Assembly (NCBI RefSeq): GCF_900115465.1
Contig: NZ_FOWN01000014.1
Coordinates: 1-64,000 of the forward strand
Direction of reading: 5' to 3'
Length of the DNA: 64,000 bases
Source: Halolactibacillus alkaliphilus
Lineage (GTDB): Bacteria > Bacillota > Bacilli > Bacillales > Amphibacillaceae
Below, one piece after another: positions 46,841 through 55,450 of the stretch. The notes under the pieces were generated by a model. It did no database searches and was not told the origin of the DNA. It saw nothing but the letters and a program-made list of their open reading frames with translations. The position numbers and the translations under genes were made by a program. Numbering within the stretch: position 1 is the stretch's first letter; every line of letters begins with the position of its first letter.

Positions 46841-48018
46841 CCCTCATCCTCACTTTCATCATCTGACAATTGACCGTTGTGCGTCATCTCAACATCTACT
46901 TGGTAATCCACAGTAATTGTTGGAAACAGCGTCTCCCACTCCTCTTCTACCACCTTCCACACGCTAGGTGCTTTTCGGTTCACAACTTGACCGAAACCTA
47001 CATTGTCCGTTTGTTCTTCTTGGAGTCGATCGACACAACTTGACATATAATCGCCTACTTTGGCCTCGACTAAACTTGTGAGTTGGTTTATCCCTTCTTT
47101 TCCTTTTACAAAGCCCGTTGGGGCTTCTCCTAATGTTACGTTTAGAGTCGTTACAACGTTGAACGAAGCAGGTGGTTTTACTAACTCAATCTTCGTCTCT
47201 GCTTTTGTCACCTCGAACGTATAAGCACCTGTTTCTGTCATCACAACAATCACAGTATTGTCAATTTCATTGATCAAGTAATTAAACCCAAGACTTTCTG
47301 TTTCATTTAACCATCCAATAAACATATCTTTTTTAAATAGTGCGATATACTTCACCTTCAACACGGCTTTTGGTGTTGTTTGTTCTAAACTGGTCATTTC
47401 TTTCCCACTCTCAGAGTTACCTAATACGGTTATACCGTTCATCACTGGTTCAATACCACCGGATAAATAATGTTGATAAAATTCCTCTAACTCCACTTCT
47501 AATGAGGGGCCATAGAAATCCTCTGAAGCCGAAAGACCATTAATTATTTTATTTGCGGGAATTTGTTCAATTGGACTTAAGACTTCCAGTACTTTTTTTG
47601 CCGAAATATCTTTTGACACAAGTAAAGCAAAATCACTACGCATTTCATGGTCCCGCATTAAAAAGTCTAGCGGCTCGATAATCCCGTCTTGACTGACCCC
47701 TTCACTAAATAAAACAAAGCGAATATGTCCTAAAAATATTTTCCTTGGTGTAACATGTGTGAGGCGTCTAATGGCATGAAAAAACGTTTCGCCACTTTCA
47801 GAATAACAGCTGATGCCTGGTTGTGTTGTTTTACCCGATGTTCCCGCAACCTCAGATGGATTTAATACTTGTAGCGTTACCTCATAACCCGTGGTTGACT
47901 TGTCAACACCTATTGCTGTTGCAATCATCATGTCATTTAATTCTGTTTGAGAGTAGCAACTTGTTAAAAGCGGCAACAACAATATTAGTAACACCAGTTT
48001 TATGCATACTTTTTTCAT
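46837..48018 (-). CDS. gerC: Spore germination lipoprotein, Ger(x)C family
   Basis: C subunit of the germinant receptor, attached to the outer face of the spore inner membrane. 393 residues with lipobox LLTSC at about 17-21 followed by YSQTELNDMMIATAIGVD, the typical mature start. The C-terminal half has the alternating pattern of the Ger(x)C fold (EETDNVGFGQVVNRKAPSVW). It begins three bases after gerA. Acidic tail DDESEDEG. Confidence 0.92.
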   Translation of the reverse strand: MKKVCIKLVLLILLLPLLTSCYSQTELNDMMIATAIGVDKSTTGYEVTLQVLNPSEVAGTSGKTTQPGISCYSESGETFFHAIRRLTHVTPRKIFLGHIRFVLFSEGVSQDGIIEPLDFLMRDHEMRSDFALLVSKDISAKKVLEVLSPIEQIPANKIINGLSASEDFYGPSLEVELEEFYQHYLSGGIEPVMNGITVLGNSESGKEMTSLEQTTPKAVLKVKYIALFKKDMFIGWLNETESLGFNYLINEIDNTVIVVMTETGAYTFEVTKAETKIELVKPPASFNVVTTLNVTLGEAPTGFVKGKEGINQLTSLVEAKVGDYMSSCVDRLQEEQTDNVGFGQVVNRKAPSVWKVVEEEWETLFPTITVDYQVDVEMTHNGQLSDDESEDEG

Positions 48019-48021
48019 CTA

Positions 48022-49473
48022 TTACACTCCCTTTCTTACTTTGTCACGTTTAAAGACATGCCTAATAGTAAAGAGATGTTGCCGCTTATCTAAACGCTTT
48101 CTGACCCAAAGATCAGCATGTGCCGTTTCGTCATAAGGCGCGATACCAGTCAAGTAACTGACACCGATTGAATCAAGTGTTGTTAAGTGATGGACTAACA
48201 ACACTAAACCTAACGTAATCCCCACCAATCCAAATAAACTGGCGAGTAGAATAAACACAAATCGCAACAAGCGAATCGAAATCGCAAGGTCATAACTTGG
48301 AAAGACAAAGTTACTAATAGCGGTTATAGAGACGATGATTACCATCGCATTGGAGACAATTCCAGCTTCTACCGCCGCTTGCCCAAGTACTAGAGCACCA
48401 ACGATTGAAACCGCTGAACCAACCGCACTAGGAAGTCTTACGCCTGCTTCTCTTAAAAGTTCAAAGGTAATCTCCATTAACAACACTTCCAGTAAAGCAG
48501 GAAATGGGATTCCCTCTCGTTGGGCAGCAAGTGAGACAAGGAGTGCTGTTGGAATAACTTCTTGATGAAATAATGTTAGCGCAATAAAAACAGCTGGTGT
48601 TAGTAAAGCAATAAATAAACTTAACACGCGAAGCATCCGGATGGCACTGGCAATGTCTGACCGCTGATAATAGTCTTCACTTGATTGGATAAAATCAAAC
48701 AATAAACACGGCACAAGCAAGACAAACGGCGTGCCATCAACTATGACAGCAATTCGCCCTTCCAAAAGACCCGCGGCAATAACATCTGGACGTTCCGTAT
48801 TATAGACGGTCGGAAAGACTGTTTTAACTTTTGTCTCTAGGAGCGTTTCAAGATAATGACTTTCTAAAACAGCTGCAATTTGCGCCTCTTTTAATCGCTT
48901 CAAAACATCATCAAGATGTTCTTTCTTACAGACTCCAGCTAAATAGACGACTTTCACATCTGTCCCTGTTTCTGTACCAAGCGTTAACGATTGAAACATT
49001 AATTGCTTATTTTTCAACCGCTCCCTAAGCATCGCTTGATTAACCACAACCGATTCAGTAAAGGCCTCACGTGGCCCTCTTACTACTTCTTGAGTTTTCA
49101 CTTCACCAATGGCCCGGTGAAAATTCTTCCCGATATTTACTCTCACAGCCTCGTCATAGACGACGAGAAGTTGATGGTTCAATATCGTATTTAAATAGTC
49201 ATGAGGTGTTTGTTGTTTTTCTGAGGGACCAAGTTGAAGACAAGCTTGTAATAATCCGGTTTCTTTTGCCCGTTTTTTCTCGACCAATAAACGGATAAAA
49301 AACACTTGAAGATCTTCTGATTTTAACTCCACGGTGTTCGTTAAATAAATAAAATAGACTGTTTGGTCATTGACCGTTATTGGTCGGATGACAAGATCTT
49401 CTCGGTGATATAAATCTTTTTTTATTTTATCGATGATTGCCATTGTTTGTTCAATGTCCACCTGTTTTCTCAC
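48022..49473 (-). CDS. gerA: Spore germination protein GerA-type subunit
   Basis: A subunit of the germinant receptor. 483 residues from the GTG at 49473, which has AAAGGAGC eight bases upstream; the longer reading frame is not supported. The soluble N-terminal half (about 1-240) contains the GerAA fold with DLVIRPITV and the conserved GRIAVIVDGTPFVLLVP; the rest has about five or six membrane helices. The gene starts the three-gene operon and a sigma-G-type promoter lies just upstream. Presence of this operon implies that the organism or its ancestor forms spores. Confidence 0.93.
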   Translation of the reverse strand: MRKQVDIEQTMAIIDKIKKDLYHREDLVIRPITVNDQTVYFIYLTNTVELKSEDLQVFFIRLLVEKKRAKETGLLQACLQLGPSEKQQTPHDYLNTILNHQLLVVYDEAVRVNIGKNFHRAIGEVKTQEVVRGPREAFTESVVVNQAMLRERLKNKQLMFQSLTLGTETGTDVKVVYLAGVCKKEHLDDVLKRLKEAQIAAVLESHYLETLLETKVKTVFPTVYNTERPDVIAAGLLEGRIAVIVDGTPFVLLVPCLLFDFIQSSEDYYQRSDIASAIRMLRVLSLFIALLTPAVFIALTLFHQEVIPTALLVSLAAQREGIPFPALLEVLLMEITFELLREAGVRLPSAVGSAVSIVGALVLGQAAVEAGIVSNAMVIIVSITAISNFVFPSYDLAISIRLLRFVFILLASLFGLVGITLGLVLLVHHLTTLDSIGVSYLTGIAPYDETAHADLWVRKRLDKRQHLFTIRHVFKRDKVRKGV

Positions 49474-49502
49474 TGTTACCGCTCCTTTAAAAGTTTCGTT
49501 AG

Positions 49503-49532
49503 TAGTATCAACAAACTTCAGGAGATTCATAC
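49503..49532 (-). promoter_or_regulatory. Putative sigma-G promoter of the ger operon
   Basis: Read on the minus strand: GTATG, 18 bases, GATACTA. These fit the forespore sigma-G pattern GHATR-N18-CATNHTA with one mismatch. The -10 lies 30 bases upstream of the gerA GTG. Confidence 0.5.
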
Positions 49533-49582
49533 ATACTAGGCAGCAACAGCCTCGATTTAATAAAGATAGAAAAAGCAAAAAA

Positions 49583-49616
49583 AGCCATAAAAAAAGAACA
49601 CCCATTGGGGTGCCCT
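49583..49616 (-). terminator. Terminator of cstR
   Basis: GGCACCC CAAT GGGTGTTC on the minus strand (reading down from 49614), followed by TTTTTTTATGG. Confidence 0.85.
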
Positions 49617-49619
49617 CAC

Positions 49620-49883
49620 TTAACGGCTTTTGACGAGCAATTGAACAGCTTCATCTACTAATTTTTGCGGGTCTTCATTTCCTGATTTTTCTGCTTCAAG
49701 CACGCAACTGACAAGGTTTGAACTCACAACCACACCCATTGTGCGGTCAATGGCTGTTCTAATGGCAGACATTTGTGTCACGACATCTTTACAATCTTTT
49801 CCTTCTTCCATCATTTTAAGGACACCTCTTACTTGTCCTTCAATACGTTTCATTCGATTAATTGCTTTAGGTGAGTAATCCAT
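49620..49883 (-). CDS. cstR: CstR-type persulfide-sensing repressor (CsoR/FrmR family)
   Basis: Small all-helical repressor, 87 residues from the ATG at 49883 (GGAGG six bases upstream). Cys31 (GKDCKDVV) and Cys60 (LVSCVL) are in the two conserved thiol positions, but the His that copper-sensing CsoR places three residues before the second Cys is Asn (SSNLVSC). This is the pattern of Staphylococcus CstR, in which reactive sulfur links the two cysteines. The C-terminus EAVQLLVKSR also matches CstR. The neighbour is a rhodanese-like gene, consistent with a sulfide-stress operon. Confidence 0.88.
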   Translation of the reverse strand: MDYSPKAINRMKRIEGQVRGVLKMMEEGKDCKDVVTQMSAIRTAIDRTMGVVVSSNLVSCVLEAEKSGNEDPQKLVDEAVQLLVKSR

Positions 49884-49902
49884 CGTCATCCTCCGTTCTC
49901 AT

Positions 49903-50271
49903 TTACGATGCAAATTCTGTTAAGTATTTCTTACATTTACATGGATTATCGATAATCGCATACCCTGTTACCGCATGCCCATGACGTCTTAAAAGCCGAA
50001 TACCAATATTTCTCTCTACTTCATCTGAGGCAATCACTACCACACCTTCTTTTGGTAGACCTTTATGATGACGTTTAATATAGGCTATTGGAAGAGCAAC
50101 CGCACCAACAACAACTTCTTTTGCGGAATCACTATAATCACGTAAATCAACCAACACTGGTTGAGCCGATAATTGATCTTTTCTTATACATTGAACACCT
50201 CGAACAGGCACATAGCGCACATACAACAAGTAACCTATAAACACTGTTAGTGGTATGAATACAACGACCAC
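49903..50271 (-). CDS. Membrane-anchored rhodanese-like protein lacking the catalytic Cys
   Basis: 122 residues: an N-terminal membrane segment (1-18), then a rhodanese domain (about 30-106) with VLVDLRDYSD and GAVALPIAYI. The active-site loop, normally C-x4-R, reads IASDEVERN, with no cysteine. Cysteines occur only at 28, 111 and 113 (NPCKCKKY). It starts with GTG, 10 bases after AAGGAGG, and lies 20 bases upstream of cstR in the same orientation, so the two are likely co-transcribed. It could transfer sulfur through the C-terminal CKC pair or be a non-catalytic sensor. Confidence 0.8.
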   Translation of the reverse strand: MVVVFIPLTVFIGYLLYVRYVPVRGVQCIRKDQLSAQPVLVDLRDYSDSAKEVVVGAVALPIAYIKRHHKGLPKEGVVVIASDEVERNIGIRLLRRHGHAVTGYAIIDNPCKCKKYLTEFAS

Positions 50272-50432
50272 TTTTTATACCTCCTTGATGGATAAGTCAT
50301 TACTTATATTTTATACGTGTTACGGTATTTAAGTCAAATAAAACCCTTTAAAAATTTGTGATTTTTTTCACGTTTTAATCTCTCACGATGACGCGTTACA
50401 ACAACACAGCTCGACATAGCTTCATATGGACA

Positions 50433-50477
50433 AACAAACCGCATGAAATCATTTATATAATTTTTGATTTCATACGG
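50433..50477 (-). terminator. Terminator of the dipeptidase gene
   Basis: CCGTATGAAATCA pairs with TGATTTCATGCGG (13 bases with one wobble; 50465-50477 and 50439-50451), followed by TTTGTTTGTCC on the minus strand. Confidence 0.75.
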
Positions 50478-50543
50478 TTAGATATTTGTATTAAGCGACG
50501 GTCGTTTTCAACTGATACCCCACCAAAAATTTTATCACTGACG

Positions 50544-51908
50544 TTATTTTAAGGCAATCTGTTGATAAAAATCAACGAGCGTTACTAAGCCGCGATCAAA
50601 ATTTATCACAGGGAAACTCTCATTAGGTGAATGAAGTCGGTCCTCTGGCGTTCCAAACCCTAATAAAATAATCGGGATATTAAAGATCTCATCAATCCAC
50701 TCCACAACCGGAATCGATCCACCCATACGAACAAATACGGCTTCTTTATTAAAGGCTTCTCCATAGCTTTTCGCTGCTTGCTGGATCAACGGATGATCCA
50801 CATCTACTTTATACGCTTTTGCGGACAATGGTTCACGCGTGATATCAACAGTTACACCTTTTGGCGTGTGTTTTTCGATATGTTTAACTAACTTATCTTG
50901 AATATCTTCTGGGTCTTGTCCAGGAACTAAGCGACACGTGATTTTGGCGGTTGCCTTCTCTGGAATAATTGTTTTTGTACCTTCACCTTGATAGCCACCA
51001 AAGAGGCCATTCACTTCAAGTGTCGGTCTGGCCATTGTATGTTCTGTCGCTGTGTAGCCATTTTCTGAGACTGTTTCAGGAATGTTTAATGCCATCACGT
51101 AGTTTTCTTTCGGCGCCTCTGTCATTAACTTACGTTCTATATCTGTTAATGGTTCCACATCATCGTAAAAACCGTCGACTGTGACCACTTCATCTACGTC
51201 TTTCATTGACTGTAAGATATGACTAATCGCCATCAATGGGTTACGAACAGCACCGCCGTATAGCCCTGAATGTAGGTCACGATTCGGTCCTGTCACTGTG
51301 AATTCTAGACCAGTAAAGCCTTTTAGACCATAAAGCACCGTTGGTTGCTCTTCCTCCACCATACCAGAATCAGAAATAATGCAAAAATCCGCATCAAATT
51401 GCGCCTTCTTATCTTGGAGTATACGATACAAATTCTCAGAACCAATCTCTTCTTCACCTTCAATACAAACCTTCACATTAATCGGTAACGTACCGGTTGT
51501 TTTCATTAATGCCTCAAGGGCCACAAGGTGCATAAAGACTTGACCTTTATCGTCACTAGACCCACGTGCATAAAGTCGGCCATGACGCACTTCTGGTTCA
51601 AATGGCGCTGAATCCCACAGATCATATGGATCCGCCGGTTGCACGTCGTAGTGTCCGTAAATAAGGCCTGTTGGTAAATCATCATCGACATGGTAAGACG
51701 CATAAACTAGCGGGTGTTTTTCTGTTTCTACTACATCAATATCAGTAAAACCAATATCTTTTAAATACGCAACCAAAAAGTCACATGCTTTCGTCATCTC
51801 GGTTTTAAAGTTTGTGTCTGTGCTCACACTTTTAATCCGTAAAAATTCATTAAGCTGTTCTAAATGGCGCGCACGGTGCGTCACTAAATAATCTAACACT
51901 GTTGTCAT
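50544..51908 (-). CDS. M20-family dipeptidase (CNDP-like)
   Basis: 454-residue di-zinc peptidase. Metal ligands are in [17 protein letters not shown] and [11 protein letters not shown], and near the C-terminus in [14 protein letters not shown]; the lid/dimerisation domain holds [13 protein letters not shown]. Members hydrolyse dipeptides or related amides in the cytosol. Its start overlaps the end of luxS by four bases on the same strand, so both are read from one transcript. It could recycle peptides or act on Cys-Gly-type products; the substrate is not shown. Confidence 0.9.
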   Translation of the reverse strand: MTTVLDYLVTHRARHLEQLNEFLRIKSVSTDTNFKTEMTKACDFLVAYLKDIGFTDIDVVETEKHPLVYASYHVDDDLPTGLIYGHYDVQPADPYDLWDSAPFEPEVRHGRLYARGSSDDKGQVFMHLVALEALMKTTGTLPINVKVCIEGEEEIGSENLYRILQDKKAQFDADFCIISDSGMVEEEQPTVLYGLKGFTGLEFTVTGPNRDLHSGLYGGAVRNPLMAISHILQSMKDVDEVVTVDGFYDDVEPLTDIERKLMTEAPKENYVMALNIPETVSENGYTATEHTMARPTLEVNGLFGGYQGEGTKTIIPEKATAKITCRLVPGQDPEDIQDKLVKHIEKHTPKGVTVDITREPLSAKAYKVDVDHPLIQQAAKSYGEAFNKEAVFVRMGGSIPVVEWIDEIFNIPIILLGFGTPEDRLHSPNESFPVINFDRGLVTLVDFYQQIALK

Positions 51909-52393
51909 CTTCTTCTCTCCTCTTCTTTCTCTTCACCAAAGACATTCGCCCACTCAGAGCGTTTGTCTAACATTTCTAACGCATACTTTTTAGCACTGGT
52001 TAAACTATGACTAGCCGCAAAACCGCATTGAACTTCATTACAAGCTGGTACTTCTTCAGCATTTAGAATATCTTCAAGTGTCTTTTCTAACACTGTCAAA
52101 ATCTCGTCAAAATCATTATGATTAATCACACTCAGATAAAATCCTGTTTGACATCCCATCGGACTAATATCTAGTACACAATCGAAATGATTGCGCATTA
52201 ATTCAGCGAGTAAATGTTCCAACGAATGTAATCCGGGCATATCCATGTGCTGCTGATTAGGCTGTTTAAACCGCAGGTCATATTTATGTATCTGATCACC
52301 CTTTTCGCCCATACTCACACCGACCAATCTAACATAAGGGGCAACGACTTTTGTATGATCCAAGTTAAAACTTTCAACATTCATTTTTGTCAT
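51905..52393 (-). CDS. luxS: S-ribosylhomocysteine lyase LuxS
   Basis: Splits S-ribosylhomocysteine into homocysteine and the precursor of autoinducer-2, in the activated methyl cycle. 162 residues with the metal site HSLEH (His56, His60) and Cys123 (VQCG), and the family segment [19 protein letters not shown] precedes the ATG. The C-terminal tail is acidic/basic (EEKEEERRR). The family's usual partner pfs is not adjacent; instead an M20 dipeptidase follows with a four-base overlap. Confidence 0.97.
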   Translation of the reverse strand: MTKMNVESFNLDHTKVVAPYVRLVGVSMGEKGDQIHKYDLRFKQPNQQHMDMPGLHSLEHLLAELMRNHFDCVLDISPMGCQTGFYLSVINHNDFDEILTVLEKTLEDILNAEEVPACNEVQCGFAASHSLTSAKKYALEMLDKRSEWANVFGEEKEEERRR

Positions 52394-52774
52394 GAAGAGT
52401 CCCTCTTTTCTTTCACTAGTATGCTTTCTTCTACCATATCATTTTTTTGCTTATCTGACAAAAAATCATAACGGACTTAAGAACAATCATGATTATTTAA
52501 CGCAAAAAGAAAATGGCGAGTAAAAAAATAACCGACAAGAGGTAAAAAAGAACGAATGGAAAAAGAAGAAAAGAAAAATAACCGTTCTGTATTTAATTGT
52601 TTTGAAAAACAACTAAACACATCACGGTTACCTTTTTAATCGTTTCAATTGAACTACCCCCACCTAACATTCTCACGAATGTTTGAGGAAGGGGATTCCA
52701 TAAGGACACCCTAAAGGGGACCCATGCTCGTTCAACTAATTCTCTATAAACTTGGCACTGATTTAATTTTACGC
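52394..52774. other. Intergenic stretch with a hairpin repeat
   Basis: 380 bases without a gene. 52490-52600 is A-rich, and 52650-52696 holds a hairpin repeat shared with 57185-57228. A second stretch (52697-52730) has GGACACCCTAAAGGGGACCC. Confidence 0.5.
52650..52696 (+). repeat. Hairpin repeat, copy 1
   Basis: Begins TGAACTACCCCCACCTAACA and continues TTCTCACGAATGTT, in which ACATTC and GAATGT form a stem. The outer arm is partly decayed (GAGGAAGGGG). 27 of the first 34 bases or more agree with copy 2 at 57185 in the same orientation. Form and sequence recall the ends of IS200/IS605-type elements or palindromic miniature elements. No transposase or TnpB is present. Confidence 0.7.
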
Positions 52775-53290
52775 TTATTCAGCACGGTCTGGAAACACAC
52801 GGTCAATCATTTCACCGATTTCGTTGAAAAAACCTTCAACAGGTCTGCCTGCATCAACCTCTTTTTGATAGCGATCGGCTAAGTCTAAGAAATCCGGGTT
52901 AGTCGTTAGTCTAACAGTTTCCACCTCCGGATAACTTGCTTTAATCACTTGACTAACGGCTTTTTCCGTTTGATCAATTGGCATCGTATCATTTTCAATA
53001 TCTGCAGCTACATAGACAGTCTGTCCCATTCTCATGAGATAGACGTTATTGACACTTTCAATTTCTTTTTCAACTTTCGTTTTAAGTTCGGCATCATCGA
53101 TCATTTGATAGTCTGACATCATTTGATCATTCTCTGTCATACCATCGCTCGTGTTGCGATCATCATCCATCATTTGATCATTTGTTTCATTGTCTTTTGT
53201 TTGGTCATCATTAGGCTCATTCTGGTCTTCTACATTTTGACAACCAACAAGCATGACAGCCGTTAATAGTAATAACAATAATTGTTTCAT
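52775..53290 (-). CDS. YhcN/YlaJ-family lipoprotein
   Basis: 171 residues with lipobox MLVGC at about 13-17, a low-complexity Asp/Asn/Gln/Met-rich linker (about 22-62, with DQMM repeated) and a C-terminal YhcN/YlaJ domain (about 66-150; NNVYLMRMGQTVYVAADIEND and VRLTTNPDFLDLADRY). Family members are spore-associated lipoproteins found in the cortex or inner membrane. Single gene, with a typical ribosome binding site. The role here is inferred from the family. Confidence 0.82.
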   Translation of the reverse strand: MKQLLLLLLTAVMLVGCQNVEDQNEPNDDQTKDNETNDQMMDDDRNTSDGMTENDQMMSDYQMIDDAELKTKVEKEIESVNNVYLMRMGQTVYVAADIENDTMPIDQTEKAVSQVIKASYPEVETVRLTTNPDFLDLADRYQKEVDAGRPVEGFFNEIGEMIDRVFPDRAE

Positions 53291-53477
53291 CGTATATTTC
53301 CTCCTTGTGATTTTACTGATATTAGCTTAACCAGAATAGAAAGAAGCTATACATGTCAACAACTAAAAAAACTAGAAAAAACAACTGAAAATAACTGGCG
53401 TTTCAGTCGTCACAGCCAAAATTTACTGTGCATAACGTACACAGCAAATAACATACTAATGACGAAAGGAAGTGCGG

Positions 53478-53735
53478 ATGATGAATTCTTATCTCTTGTG
53501 CGCAACATATTTGTTTGACCAAAATGATGACGGCTTGTTTATGTTAATGCTTCGGACCGATGATGATATTCTTTCCAAACGCATCCATCAATTTTTAACT
53601 GCTAAGCATTGTCTAGCACCTCTAAATGAACGATCACAGACCGAATACTTCTGTCTGCTTATTGACTACATCACTCATGGCTATCACCAAGGTCTAATTC
53701 ATTTAAGCGCTTCACAACTTCAGTCACTGGAATAG
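53478..53735 (+). CDS. Small hypothetical protein
   Basis: 85 residues, from ATG at 53478 with AAAGGAAG six bases upstream; a second ATG follows directly. The product starts MMNSYLLCATYLFDQNDDG and is soluble with a hydrophobic middle. I do not recognise it. Its last 65 bases overlap the end of the serine protease gene on the other strand, so this call may be wrong, but the ribosome binding site is good and no other gene fills the gap. Confidence 0.5.
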   Translation: MMNSYLLCATYLFDQNDDGLFMLMLRTDDDILSKRIHQFLTAKHCLAPLNERSQTEYFCLLIDYITHGYHQGLIHLSASQLQSLE

Positions 53736-54591
53736 CTAATCCTACCCGACCATAATCATTGTCTTCACGGATCGCATAAATTACCCCGACAACTTCTAAC
53801 TGTTGATTAACAACTGGACTGCCACTATTACCTTTATAAATTGGGGCATCCAGCATAAGAACATCTGTCTCGAGTAGGGTATTTGATTGTCCTACAAATG
53901 TTCCCTTATTGGCAATGCGATTGAATCTTAGTGGATTTCCAACAAAACGTATTGACTCATTTACACTAGGCTGTTCATCACTTAGAGATAAATAAGGCAA
54001 GTCTTTACCTTCGATTTTAACAAAGGCGAGATCTACTTCGGGTGCGTGGTGAATGATGGCTCCTGTTTTTAACGTTTCTCCCTTTACACCTACAGAAACG
54101 GTTGACACACCTTCTACCACATGGGCATTTGTCACAATAACACCATCCGCTGAGACTAAAAATCCTGTGCCCTTCCCATCTGTTGTCTCAATGACTACAA
54201 CAGTTTCTTTCATGTACTGAATCTCTTCATCAAACGAGAGATCAATCGATGCCCGTAAGAACTGAATCGCCGGTATATTAAACGTATTAAGCGCAAGCGC
54301 CAAGCCTTGTATTAACATGACACCGACTAAAAACATACCGATCCACTTCATGTCTTTTGAAAGCAAGGGCGAACGCTTTGACTTAACTTTTTTTCGTTCT
54401 TCTACAAGAATCTCCTGCATGTTCTCGTGGGTTAACGGTTCAAATAAATCATCATCAATCATCTCGCGCTTTACGTCTAGTAAATACGCTTGTTCTTCTT
54501 TTTTACGCTGATCTAAAAGTGCTTGTCGTTCTGAGGCGGTCATCTCCGACTCGCGGGGCGGCATTTTTTTGGAACTTTCATCATGATTCAC
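53671..54591 (-). CDS. Membrane-bound trypsin-like serine protease (S1C, HtrA-like without PDZ)
   Basis: 306 residues. The N-terminal ~80 are charged and cytosolic, followed by one membrane helix (about 83-103) and an extracellular protease domain with the catalytic triad His in TNAHVV, Asp in EVDLAFVK and Ser in GNSGSPVV. The chain ends shortly after GLAIPVTEV, where HtrA/DegP proteins continue into a PDZ domain. The GTG at 54591 is chosen for AGAAGG eight bases upstream; GTG 54600 and ATG 54597 lie too near. Likely role: envelope quality control. Confidence 0.88.
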   Translation of the reverse strand: MNHDESSKKMPPRESEMTASERQALLDQRKKEEQAYLLDVKREMIDDDLFEPLTHENMQEILVEERKKVKSKRSPLLSKDMKWIGMFLVGVMLIQGLALALNTFNIPAIQFLRASIDLSFDEEIQYMKETVVVIETTDGKGTGFLVSADGVIVTNAHVVEGVSTVSVGVKGETLKTGAIIHHAPEVDLAFVKIEGKDLPYLSLSDEQPSVNESIRFVGNPLRFNRIANKGTFVGQSNTLLETDVLMLDAPIYKGNSGSPVVNQQLEVVGVIYAIREDNDYGRVGLAIPVTEVVKRLNELDLGDSHE

Positions 54592-54806
54592 GTTCATCAC
54601 CTTCTATTTCCCGGGAAATTATTTAAAACTGTCTTTTTCCTCATTTTTTTGATTTTACCACGCGCTTTTTTCACCTATCATAACACATTTCCTAGTTAAA
54701 AGACGTGGCGAACCGACGTGGCTATTTATCCAAATTTTCAGTGAAGACTTGATTTTTTTCCTTATTTTCTCTATGATAAAACAAAATAGCGAGAGGGATT
54801 GAGTAC

Positions 54807-55355
54807 ATGTTATTAGAAGATATTTTAATGCATAACCATGCCTTTGTGGAGAATAAAGACTACGAGGCATACGTAACAAATAGTGTACCGGATAAGCATG
54901 CGGTTATCCTAACGTGTATGGATACACGTTTAACTGAATTGTTGCCTAAGGCGATGAATTTTAAAAACGGTGATGTCAAAATATTAAAAACGGCTGGTGC
55001 GATCATTAAGAATCCCTACGGTTCAGTGATGCGCAGTATTTTAGTCGCGGTTCATGCCTTACAGGCAGATGAAGTGTATGTCATTGGTCACCATGATTGT
55101 GGGATGAGTAGCCTTGATGCTGATGAATTCCTTGAGCATATCAAAGCCCACGGGATCGAAGAAGAAAAAATTACGAACTTGCCCGTTGATGCTTATGAAT
55201 GGTTTGAAGGCTTTGACCACGTTGAAGACTCCGTCAAGAGCTCGGTTGATTTAATTGAAAACCATCCCTTACTACCAGATGATGTGCCTGTTCACGGCTT
55301 AGTCATTGATCCGAAAACAGGTAAAATCGATGTTGTCATTAACGGCTATCAGTAA
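54807..55355 (+). CDS. Beta-class carbonic anhydrase
   Basis: Interconverts CO2 and bicarbonate. 182 residues, with zinc ligands Cys37 (TCMDTRL), His and Cys in GHHDCGM, and the Asp/Arg pair in MDTR. It has the compact form of Bacillus YtiB. The product could supply bicarbonate for carboxylases in a fermentative cell. Its gene faces murG and both share a strong terminator. AGAGGG precedes the ATG. Confidence 0.92.
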   Translation: MLLEDILMHNHAFVENKDYEAYVTNSVPDKHAVILTCMDTRLTELLPKAMNFKNGDVKILKTAGAIIKNPYGSVMRSILVAVHALQADEVYVIGHHDCGMSSLDADEFLEHIKAHGIEEEKITNLPVDAYEWFEGFDHVEDSVKSSVDLIENHPLLPDDVPVHGLVIDPKTGKIDVVINGYQ

Positions 55356-55383
55356 ATGAAGTATTATCTATCTGTTAAATAAG

Positions 55384-55450
55384 AAAAAGCCCCTTGTTAG
55401 TCTTAGCTTTTGTGCGTTTTCGGCTAGGACTAAACATCGGGGTCTTTTTT
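55384..55450. terminator. Bidirectional terminator between carbonic anhydrase and murG
   Basis: Long stem: AAAAGCCCC.TGTTAGTC.TAGC pairs with GCTA.GACTAAACA..GGGGTCTTTT, with T-runs on both flanks. It contains the last bases of murG's stop side. Confidence 0.85.
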
